DNA of 64,000 bases, taken from Tricholoma matsutake. Taxonomy: Eukaryota > Basidiomycota > Agaricomycetes > Agaricales > Tricholomataceae. Below, piece by piece: positions 45,650 through 55,885 of the stretch. Below the pieces are notes generated by a model. That model did not search any database and was not told the DNA's origin. It was given only the letters and a program-made list of their open reading frames with translations. The translations under genes were made by a program, and so were the position numbers. How positions within the stretch are numbered: the first letter of the stretch is position 1; every line of letters begins with the position of its first letter. Where the stretch lies: the NCBI GenBank assembly GCA_026075535.2, contig AP026546.1, positions 6,634,001 through 6,698,000 of the forward strand, given 5' to 3'.

Positions 45650-48600
45650 TTAGAATGCTATTTCATGTGCATAATAATCTATGAACTTGTTTACATAGAA
45701 AGACTTGAAAGCGTCCAAACTATCAGTATGTAATAGATGATGAGGTATACAATGTACCCCAGCAATGCCCATAAGATGTGCACTGCGAAGAATGGCATCC
45801 AGATGAACAATGGACATGATGCGCTCACCATGCCCATCAAAATCTGGCTCAACCATCCACATTTTGGTATCTTCACATGGACGGTCACCAATGACAGAGA
45901 ACCACATCACAAGTGCACAGGGATATGTGATGGATTGATGCTTGACCTTGAGAAACAGTCGGACGCGAGCCACATGTAGTCCTTGGAAACCAGGCAAATC
46001 AGGATCATGCTCGATAAATATGCAGTCACATCTCTCAGCCCCACCATGCCATGTGTCAACAGAGTGTATGCATTCCCAATACATACCCCCAATCCCAGCC
46101 ATATCACTCGGAGCATAAAAGGTGGCTACAGCTGATGGGTAGACATAGACCTTTCCTCTATACCTTGGACAATCCATCAGGGGGACATCAATAAGAGGGA
46201 TGTCAAGATCGGGGTGGGTTTGTTCATAGAGAAATCGTGAAACAAGCTCCAGAAGAGTTGGAAGGCCCAGATGATTGCTAAGAGCAGGGAGTAAGTGGGG
46301 GAGATGGGGAACTAGACAAGTTTATCATCAGGCATTCAGGGCATCAGGCGACAACACTTACTCGGGTCTCTGCACAGAATTACCTCAGCCAGAACGCCAC
46401 ACCCATTGACTTCTCCACCATCATCATCATCAGGTGGTGGAATGAGTTGTGGAAGTGGATGAGTGCGATCAAAGACAGAAGCGTTGAGCATTCCACGAGC
46501 TTGAAAATCAACATGACTTGCTGCCAGTTTATCGAGACGTTGGTTTGTGAGCAACATCTGTGACAGAGCCTCATGGTGATTCAAACGCCACCAGGGCTCC
46601 TTCACAGCCTTGATATGTTTGGATTCAGTGATGGATGAGCAAAGTCCATTCGGTGCCCCAAATTCTGTAATGAGGAGGCAATAGTGACCAAGGGAATGCT
46701 GACATGGAAGGGAGATGCCATCAGGACGGATACCCTCAGATTCAAAGATTGTATGCTCTTGATGAAATTTTGCAAGAGCATGGTCAATGGCATCCAAATC
46801 GTCATCATCAAGAACCGATCTGCGAATGAGATAGCAGAATTCCATAAAGCTGCTCACTGCTCGCAGCATCTGTGGTGGAACATAACCAGCAATTGCGAGA
46901 AGATAGACCTAGGCAAACAAATCAGAATTCTAGTTTGTTACTAGGCATCAGAGATTACAGACCTTTATGAGTGCCTTCGAATCATCACCAGTCCATTGCT
47001 TGAAACCCCGACCTTCTGGGAAACATCGAAGACCAGGGAATGAAGGTGCTGCTGCAATCCTAATACCAAATGCAACATTGTAACTAATGGAAAGTAATGG
47101 GCATATATGAACATACCTTCAATCAATATCTGTGAGAATTTTTGAAGCCTCTAATGGAGCATGGACTAGGTTGATATATTCCTCGACCCACGTAACGAGA
47201 TGGTCCTTGAATGTCCCTTTGATTACTTGATGAAGAATATCAGGTGCTATTAGTTCGTGTATGTCCACTCGAGGGAACCCATAGGTGAATGGCTACTAAA
47301 TTATTTCATATCCAGTTGACAGAGAAGAAAGGAGAAGTAGTATACCATGATATCATCAACAATGCCATAGTCATCCCATAAACGCTTCTTGTCCAACACA
47401 TCAAATAGCACTAGTGTCAGCTCATGCAAATGCCTCCCACCTTCCCCATCTAGATTGTCCCACTGCGCACTGCACCTGAAAGATAATGTTAGTCTCATAT
47501 GTAAACAAGAAAGATCATTGGTGGACTTACCGTGAACACCATCCTTGAACAATGCATGTACATAAGACTTGCTCGGGGTAGTCTGCAATATATGGCCCGA
47601 TTCCATAGATGGCACAACAAAAGTGACCATCTGCAAATCAAATAATTTCTGGCTCAATCATTCCCAGCTGCAATGTCTTCAAAATCTCGCGCAAACTTCC
47701 ATGGAATAGATTACATTGGAACCGCCAGAAATCATTCGAGTCATGATGCTCCCGATCAGCTGAAAGTAATGTCGTAAGCAATGAAATTACGATAGTTTCA
47801 ATATTTACTCTTCGGGATGGCCAGGAATGCTATCAGTGTTATGCCGTTTTGATGTGCCCGACAGACATTGTTGTGGATGAGCCCATTCGACATATACAGG
47901 GGATAGTATTCATTTTGGCCGGTGGCGACGGAAACTGTGGTCTTGTCACTTCCCAAAATCACGGGGCAAAAGGTAGCACCATGATTCCTCTCATTTTCTG
48001 CAATTTTATCCTGTATGGGTCACTGTAAATACAAGGGTATGGAATGACAATGAAGTAGGACGAACCGCCTGACGACTTGACCAATTTCCCGACATGAAGT
48101 TTTGAAATTGTCACTTTCCAGTTTTTGCGTAGCATATTACCTTGGGTGCCACATCCATCTCATTAGCAAAGTCAGGATTGGCCGCCTGGCTTTTGAGGAC
48201 AGCACGAGGATCCCGATACCATACATCATATGTCACTAATTTCCACGGTGCTATTTCTCCTTCACCCATCTCACCAGCATACGAGATAGTAAATGACTCC
48301 CATGGAATGTCGCCAATGGCAGTGTTGTCGATAGTGTCGTACAGATCAGCCTTGTTAGCAAATGGAGGATCATGATTGGGTGGAAGCAATGTGGCCCAGA
48401 TTAGCATCAAGTCTGTAATACATGATCCAGGCATCTGGTCACACCGATAAAGAAGGTCTGCAAGCTCAAACGAGCTCCGATCAGCATACAGCAACCAGTC
48501 ATTTGGCAGTGGATGGTCCCACGATGGAGGGGGTGATCCATCTGGTAGATAATTGCCCTCCAAATCACAAGGCCGACCTGTATCAAATTGTACTGCAAGA

Positions 48601-48885
48601 TTAGATGTTATAGCATTCACCTGAGTGCAAATACAAACCGTTGATGAAAGGATGGATTTCCACAGTTTCTAGTGCAGGTGCCTCATTCTCCCAAACTGGA
48701 GTTTCAGGTGGCGAGGGTGGAAAAAGATCGTCAAAGGGAGCTTCGCCATTCTCTCCATGGGCAGGCTCATTAAGGCCATTCACAAGGTTCCATTGCTGCT
48801 GCCTAAAGCATGGAAGATGGCAATGAGCTCACAGATGATTACGAAGCCCTCCCTGATTGGTGAAGAATTTTGAACATCTAGCCAT
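45650..48885 (-). pseudogene. Plavaka-type DNA transposase (CMC superfamily), one nonsense codon
   Basis: The start at 48885 (MARCSKFF, a weak C2H2-like N-terminus) splices in phase to QQQWNLVNGL. Family landmarks then follow in order: SFELADLLYRCDQM; WYRDPRAVL; NFMSGNW; FCPVILGSDKTTVSVATGQN with the likely catalytic Asp; YPLYMSNGLIHN; HLHELTLVLFDVLDKKRLWDD; FMEFCYLIRRSV; FGAPNGLCSSITESKHIKAV; LDKLAASHVDFQARGML; YPSAVATFYAPSDMAGIGGM; and the end FYVNKFIDYYAHEIAF at 45650. There are about ten exons. A TGA at 48111-48113 stands where the family has Arg (KREYQ), again a likely CGA change. Otherwise the gene looks intact. CMC elements move by cut and paste. The element ends are not resolved. Confidence 0.85.
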
Positions 48886-49141
48886 CGGACAGGGAATGTT
48901 ATGGGCAGCAAAGCTCCAAGGCATGATAAGCACAAAATGCGACTGGATTGTCACAAATCCGAAGCACAACAGTAGAAGGCGGACTGAGTTGACTGGCCTG
49001 ATATGACAAACATGGACAAATATTGCATGATCAGCCTCATGACCTGAAAATTTTCATGCTTGATGACGCCAACAACCCCTTGAAAATTTTTCATTCAGTG
49101 TAAGAAAATCGAATCATTCCTTCATCCAGCAACCATTACAA
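48886..49141. other. Bidirectional spacer between the transposase and the next gene
   Basis: About 250 bp of low-CpG sequence lies between two divergently transcribed genes (transposase minus, unknown gene plus). It could be a shared promoter region. No clear TATA box was identified. Confidence 0.35.
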
Positions 49142-51573
49142 TGCCCCCAAAACTCACACTCAACTTTACTCCCATTGTGACACACTCAAAAAATAAGGAC
49201 CAGCACCCTGGTGATTACTATATTCCTAAACCTCATCACTCACATGCAGAAATGGAATCAGTATGACAAGAAGAGGCAGAGAAAAAACAGGTCCAGGAGG
49301 AGAAGCTTCAGCAAGGCCTCAAAAACGTAGCTGCAATTGAGGACCCCTTACATCAAGAAGACATTTCTTGGAAAGTTGAGCGTGCAGCCAAACCCAAGTT
49401 GAAGATTGTCGCTGATCCTAAGCAGCACCATGCAAAAGAAGTAACACAGATGCCTCAGACTGGCAGAGCTCCAGCACCTAAGGAAGGCAAGTGAATGCGC
49501 CTGAATTCCTTCTGAGTCCACGCGTACTCACCGAGTTCTAGGGTGGGGAAGGGCAGAAGGCACAGGCTCCGGGAATGACAAGGTTATGAATGGAGGTAAG
49601 AATGTCCAAGTCTCCGATACTGTAGTCAGGCCTGGCATGAGCAGTTGAATTTGTATCAGTTCCCAATCATGCAGGTCATGGTCCAAGTCGAAAGTCAAAC
49701 ACCATCTTGAACGAGAAGAACAGCAAGGGAATGCAAGGTGTCAAATCTCCTCGTGGTACAAGGAATGAGGTGCTGACACCAGCTGAGGAAAATGGCTATT
49801 TGTCAGACAGTAAGCAAGCAGACATCCAAGTTGAACTGTTTGAACTGATCTTTTCATGATGATAGCAGTAATTGATCGATCTGGTGACGACTCAGACTAC
49901 AGGATGGGGGAACCTGGACCTGAGAGTGAGGATGAGGACGAGGACGAGGACGAACTAGATATCAACAAAGAAAAGCAATCAGTCACTGTTGTCACGGTCA
50001 AGAAGAAGGAAAAACCTAGGCGTGCTGACATCATCGCCTTGAGGTGCACTGAACCCACTTCAGGAACTCCTAACATCAACAAGCGTAAGGTGTCCATGGA
50101 GAAGTACATATCCTGTCCAGCAATACTTTCACCATGACTGACTCATTCTTCTGAAGTGTCGAGTGAGCTGTACAACAAACCAACAAGAAGTCGAAGGGCT
50201 CAAAGGTTCATTCCTCCGGCCTTCTTCCCAGCTGGGAGAAAACATCTAGACAGCCATCACACGCCTCATCATTAGCAAGTACCCCAACGGCAGCACCATC
50301 AGAGCCCGATGATGATTCCATGGTAAGATATGGCAGTGTAGTCGGGGATCATGAGACCGATGATGAGGAACGTAAGGCAATCATTGCCGCTCCATCGCTG
50401 GTTATGAAACAAACATTTAATGCTGAGTATTGCCTTCTTTGTTATCTTTGTCCATTCAACTAACATGCGCTGTTGGTTTAGACTATGATCAAGATTGAAA
50501 ATAATCATCAATTTCCCACTCAGCCAATGACACAGAAAGAAGCATGCGGAGGCAACAAAAAATGGCAACTCAAGCACCTCCCCAGCCACGAAATCGTGGA
50601 CACTTTCACCAGTGTAATCATCCCTCACGCTCGTGAGAAGGCAGGCACCCTCAACCCCTGGGAGACTTTGTCTGTGAAACAAGTGCAGGACCTCATGAAC
50701 GAGGTATATGGGGAAGGAAAGCATGAGGTCACTGAGGACAACATCTGGTTTGGCTTGGTGTGTCCGCTTCCACATCTCTCTTGATGTGATCCTGATTACT
50801 AACCGCACTTTTTGAGGTTGGGTATCGCCTGACAAGTTGGCGCAGTACTTTTGCAAGTATAGCTATTGAAACCGTGAAGCAGCTACTCAAGGACCATCAA
50901 GACATTCTTGATACGTCCAAAGCTATCACAGACTATGTTGCAACCTCCCTGGATGAGGTTACCCTCGAAAGTGGCTTGAAGACAGCTGCCTTTCATTGGA
51001 ACCAATGGAATGATGGCCAAAAGAAAAAGGTACGTCGCAGATTTCACAATAAATTTCACAATAACACATTTGTCGCAGGATTTCCTTCAAAATGAACTCA
51101 TCCTTGCTATGTTCGCCAATGCTCATCTTGCACACCTAGCAACCGATCATCCTGGCAATGAGAAGCCGATTGGCGCGCTGATTCTTTCAATGCAGGCTGT
51201 GAGTGGAGCACGTTCTAGACCTGATCACCAACTAACATCTTTCTAGGTGGGGCATGCCTTGTCATGTTATGCCATGGGCTTGCTTAAACAGGACCATACC
51301 CCAGCCGGTCATTTCTCGGTGGACAACTATGGCGATAGAGTGGAGTGTGTCAAAATTTCCAGTGGCCACAGAAAGTTCAAGCAAAGAAGGGACAATCGTG
51401 CCACGCAGTACGTTGCCACTGTCAAGGCATTCAAGGAAGATCGTTGGAATGACATTTTCGAGATTTCCCAGGGACTCATGACACAGAAGCGGAAATCATG
51501 CCCCAGCCTCTCCTCCCGTGCCAGCTCAGAGGACATCGTTATGGAGGACATCATTCTCTTGTCAGATGATTAA
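49142..51573 (+). pseudogene. Uncharacterised basidiomycete gene next to the Plavaka transposase
   Basis: The likely start is MPPKLTLNFTPIVTH at 49142. Exon 1 is charged and has an in-frame TGA after EMESV. It ends at AAG followed by GCAAGT, a good GC-type donor. Later exons contain an acidic run (ESEDEDEDEDELD, near 49935), a folded C-terminal half (KHLPSHEIVDTFTSVIIPHA, WETLSVKQVQDLMNEVYG, GYRLTSWRSTFASIAIETVK, ILAMFANAHLAHLATDHPGN, GALILSMQAVGHALSCYAMG) and an end at 51571. Similar C-terminal regions occur in many agaricomycete proteins of unknown function, possibly DUF6532-like. I am not sure of that name. Confidence 0.5.
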
Positions 51574-51689
51574 CCCGTTCTCATTGATTCTTAAAGTTGT
51601 GTAGCTGTACTAAACACTCATACTGTAGCTACCACTTGTCTGCATGTTTATGGCATATTTTGTGTGTCCTCTAAGATTCCATGCGAGTG

Positions 51690-51900
51690 ATGAGAGACTG
51701 GAATGACTATCAGAGAGATCTCAAGAAAGACATCACTCGTCTCAGAAAGACCTACTGAAGTCTCAGAGAGATCCTTGACATCTCTCAGAGACTATGTACC
51801 TTGCTCAGAGAGACTTCGAGGTCTCACCGAAAGATATATGTCTTCGAGGTCTTTGAGAGCTTTGACATCTTTACAAAGACCTCAAAGACCTCAAAGATGA
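51690..51900. repeat. Imperfect repeat of AGAGACCTC/GAGGTCTCT words
   Basis: The stretch is built from short, diverged direct and inverted copies of TCTCAGAGAG, GAGGTCTT and AAGACCTC. It could fold into several hairpins. It borders the octamer satellite and may be subterminal repeat of a transposon. Confidence 0.5.
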
Positions 51901-51919
51901 GCCCTGGATTTTGCTGATG

Positions 51920-52675
51920 TGTAACAGTGTAACAGTGTAACAGTGTAACAGTGTAACAGTGTAACAGTGTAACAGTGTAACAGTGTAACAGTGTAACAGT
52001 GTAACAGTGTAACAGTGTAACAGTGTAACAGTGTAACAGTGTAACTGTGTAACAGTGTAACTGTGTAACAGTGTAACTGTGTAACAGTGTAACTGTGTAA
52101 CAGTGTAACTGTGTAACTGTGTAACAGTGTAACTGTGTAACAGTGTAACTGTGTAACAGTGTAACTGTGTAACAGTGTAACTGTGTAACAGTGTAACTGT
52201 GTAACAGTGTAACTGTGTAACAGTGTAACTGTGTAACAGTGTAACTGTGTAACAGTGTAACTGTGTAACAGTGTAACTGTGTAACAGTGTAACTGTGTAA
52301 CAGTGTAACTGTGTAACAGTGTAACTGTGTAACAGTGTAACTGTGTAACAGTGTAACTGTGTAACAGTGTAACTGTGTAACAGTGTAACTGTGTAACAGT
52401 GTAACTGTGTAACAGTGTAACTGTGTAACAGTGTAACTGTGTAACAGTGTAACTGTGTAACTGTGTAACTGTGTAACAGTGTAACTGTGTAACAGTGTAA
52501 CTGTGTAACTGTGTAACTGTGTAACTGTGTAACTGTGTAACTGTGTAACTGTGTAACTGTGTAACTGTGTAACTGTGTAACTGTGTAACTGTGTAACTGT
52601 GTAACTGTGTAACTGTGTAACTGTGTAACTGTGTAACTGTGTAACTGTGTAACTGTGTAACTGTGTAACTGTAAC
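51920..52675. repeat. Octamer satellite, about 94 copies of TGTAACAG/TGTAACTG
   Basis: Perfect 8-bp units in three zones. About 14 units of TGTAACAG come first, then a long zone alternating TGTAACTG and TGTAACAG (a 16-bp higher-order unit), then about 25 units of pure TGTAACTG up to about 52670. Because 8 is not a multiple of 3, all three minus-strand frames read the same repeating eight residues and stay open, while plus frames hit TAA. I do not regard the open frame as a gene. Confidence 0.95.
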
Positions 52676-52685
52676 CCTTTGTACT

Positions 52686-52876
52686 CAACACACTCTCATC
52701 ATAACATAAATTATGTGTGGTTAATCAGAGATACCTGATGTTGAGTCATAAGTCCAAATTTATTTATTTTAAATGTGGTGTTCAACAACCATTTCACAGT
52801 GATGACTGAAGATTTTGAAGTAATGGCTGACTGGAGTTCAGCTGATCACTCTCACTTTCCATATGTACTGTACCCA
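52686..52876 (-). repeat. Right copy of the 200-bp inverted repeat (partner at 2893-3095)
   Basis: Reverse complement of the left copy, about 80-85% identical by eye over the conserved core. It has lost the CpGs retained on the left. It follows the octamer satellite directly. It lies at the right edge of the block holding the Plavaka transposase, as the left copy lies at the left edge next to the kinase 3' end. Confidence 0.7.
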
Positions 52877-53493
52877 CTTTAATTATAACAATGTCTTTTA
52901 CTTACCTTTATATACTTTTATGCAAGCCTTTACTGGGTCTATCGAGGCATACTCTTCTGTGTGTCCTTAGCTACTTATGTAGCATAGGTAGATATCAATA
53001 TAGTAACAACTGCCTGTGACATTGTGACCTTAACAAATGGTCCTGCAGGTAACAAACAGGCAGAATGGTTGCATGACGGCTAACAAATTGAGGGAAAAAA
53101 ACATCACCTGCTCACGATCAGGAACACCTAGAACCTTCAACATTGTATAGAATTGATGTAATTGCTATATGTTTGTCTGCCGTTTTACTGTTTGTATTGT
53201 TCTACAGTCTGCATTGAGCCAACATTGAGCTACTACTTCCTGGATCTAAGGCTCCAACTGTTCTATCTATATAACTATCTTATATAGTTTATACTGTATA
53301 TGTTTATGTTTATGTATAGGCCTTGGGCCTCAAGGTGGTGTACACAGTAGTTATACAGTATATAGATGGTTAAACAGTTTACCTATTATGATTGACATCA
53401 ATAACAAATAACAGGATGTCAGTTGGTGTGGGGAAGGGAAAGTTGACTTGCCTGTCGACTTTCCCATTCTGGTGCATCTTGCTTGATGGATAT
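52877..53493. other. AT-rich non-coding flank of Copia H
   Basis: No ORF or RNA gene recognised. A CAGTATATAGATGGTTA motif near 53355 recurs near 59276, together with TGTTTATGTATA and GGCCTTGG words, so this is probably another old repeat. Confidence 0.4.
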
Positions 53494-53767
53494 TGTTGAA
53501 ATTAATCCCAGTGATGCATGCTGTATACATGAGGCAATACATGCAGCATACGCATGTTACTGCGCTTACTGCGCATACATGCGGTAAACACATTCCTGAG
53601 TCATGTGACGTCCTTATTATTATGTATATAAGGAGAACCTGTACCGTAGTAGAAATACAGTGTTCTTACCTCTGCTAACCCTAGCTGTAAGTCTAAATAA
53701 ACCCCAGATAGGTTGTAAGGAACGTGTTGTCTCTTCCACTGTGCAGCATATATAGTCTGCTCCAACA
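53494..53767 (+). repeat. 5' LTR of Copia H
   Basis: It is 274 bp with TG...CA ends and contains a TATATAAGG box near 53624 that may be its promoter. It is followed directly by the half-tRNA-Met type primer site. Confidence 0.9.
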
Positions 53768-54016
53768 GGTTATGGGCCCTGCTGGGCACGTCGCGAACGC
53801 ACCTTAATTGGCTGCAAACAACGTTGACTTCATCGTCTCCAAATTATAACCTTGCGCTCTTCGTGAGCTGCATTGCGCTCCCTGCGAGCTGCACATAAAA
53901 CCTAGGTTGACTAGGGTTAACCACTCTGAAGGAGTGTTTTCTCCTGAGAACGTTAAACGTGTTTTATTGAGTAAAAAGACTGATTGAGCGCTTTTAACAG
54001 CTGCCACCACAAAATC

Positions 54017-55885
54017 ATGTCTTCAACTCTTGAGAAACTCGTTCAAACTTTCGACGGATCAAATTACATTCAATGGGCCGACTCAATGAAGGTGTGGCTC
54101 AGGTCTCAGGGCCTCTGGCAAATAACTAGCGGGGCGGAGCAAAAACCACCCCCGGCACCTCCCTTGACGGCGATGAATGCTACTTTGGTAGTGGATGCTA
54201 ATGCCAAGCTCCAGACCTGGAGCAACAAAAATGACCAGGCCATTGGTAGCCTAGTGCTCCGCCTGGCCCCCTCCATTCGGCAGCGTGCCAACTCAAAGGA
54301 CACTGCTGAGGAGGTGTGGGATCTCATCTGCACTGATTATGGTGTGGACGGCCCCTCCCAAGTCTTCGTGGACTTTAGGTCCGCAATAGCGATCAAGATC
54401 CCAGCTGCGAACCCTGCACCGGAGATTGCTAGAATGGCAGACAAATTTGAGCGCCTTACGGCTGCTAACGTCGCCATCCCCAAGCTAGTGCAAGCAATGA
54501 TTCTACTTGCTGCGATGCTGCATGAGTATGATTCCTTGTCCGCAACGGTCCTTAACACGACCGCTACTAGCGCCTTGACATTTAAACATGTCAAGGACTC
54601 CATTGTCGCTGAAGCCTCAAGGCGCACAGCAGTAGGAAAGCCCGCTGGCCAGCCTCAGGCCAACAAACTTTCTGCTGTTAAGCGCAAAGGGGGAAACCCC
54701 AAATGGCAGCCCAAAGAGGGGCAAAACAGCAATGGAGACTCGTCCCGAAAGCGTGGACGATGTGGGGACAGAAAGACTAAGGAGGAGAAGCCGAAGGATA
54801 AACATACCCACCTCGCCTCCAAAGCCTATATCACCATAAATGGTAATGGCACCATCATACCGCCGATGTCGCTCATACAGCGCATCGAAAGATGTGAACA
54901 CACTCCCACAAGGGATCCTCGCCGCCGACCGCCTGCACAGGCATATACGGGCGTGGCCTCTACCTCTCGTTCGGTTTATGCCAAATATCAGCAAGCTCGA
55001 GACACCCTCGAGGAAATGCAACTGCCGCGCAGCACGAAAAATCTGCGACCGCTGGAAGAGCACCTGACGGTGCGAGAAGGAAAGAGAAGAAGGATAGAAC
55101 CAGAACCCAAGTCTAGGATCGAGGAGGTAGAAGACAATACCGTCTCCCTTGGATCTGAACCTCCGGTGTCTGATGAGGAAGTGTGGAAAGCCGTCGACGA
55201 AATGCTTGTCGATGAACCCCTTGATACAGGGGCATATGATGACAGGTCAGTCCTTTTCCCTGCCACAAGCACTAAGATTAATATTCCTATGAATACAGCG
55301 AACTTTTCATGTGAAATTTTACCGCTATTAAATGTATCATGGAATTATTTAGATCTTAATATATGTGCTATGTGTGCAAAGGGAGATTGTAAGAAAGGTG
55401 CCGACTGGATCATGGATTCAGGCACATCAAAACACTTCACTGGTGAAATAAAAGATTTCGCTTCTTACGAGCCTTTACCGAGAAAGGACTCTACCTTGGT
55501 CCAAACGGCCACTGGTACTACTCATATAGTAGGAAAAGGAGCAGTCTTCATTAAACACCAGGTAGTATGTCATGGGAAGTCAGAGACACGTGAAACACGG
55601 TTATACCCCGTCTACTACATACCCGACATTAATACTCGATTGATGTCAATGGGGGTCTTTTTACAAGACAGAAGTGATGTGCGTGGTTCCTCCGCACACA
55701 TTTTATTTATCGAGCATGGAAACCCAATCATGCATTGTGTCCCTCTAAGGAGGAATGACATGATCTATTGGGCTCGGACTCATATATTGAGCACCAAAAA
55801 GCTTAATGTCGCGACCATTTATGTCGCTGACTACTTGACTTGGCATAGGCAACTTGGACACCCACCCAATAAGGCGCCTGAAATG
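54017..55885 (+). pseudogene. Copia H gag-protease and integrase zinc domain
   Basis: The start MSSTLEKLVQTFDGSNYIQW at 54017 is the first ATG. The gag helical region runs to about 54640 (EVWDLICTDYG, FKHVKDSIVAEASRR), followed by basic sequence. I see no CCHC knuckle. The protease is WIMDSGTSKHFTG (near 55410). The pre-integrase zinc domain begins LTWHRQLGHP (near 55840). Immediately after HPPNK the integrase core is missing, the frame changes and the ORF ends at 55900. Confidence 0.85.

Noticed and set aside
51920..52675. CRISPR-like array
   Set aside because: The units are contiguous octamers without spacers, in a eukaryotic genome.
51891..52691. 266-codon open frame of a repeating Tyr/Thr/Val/His peptide on the minus strand
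   Set aside because: It is only the octamer satellite read in translation. All three frames on that strand are open for the same reason, and there is no family or splice context.
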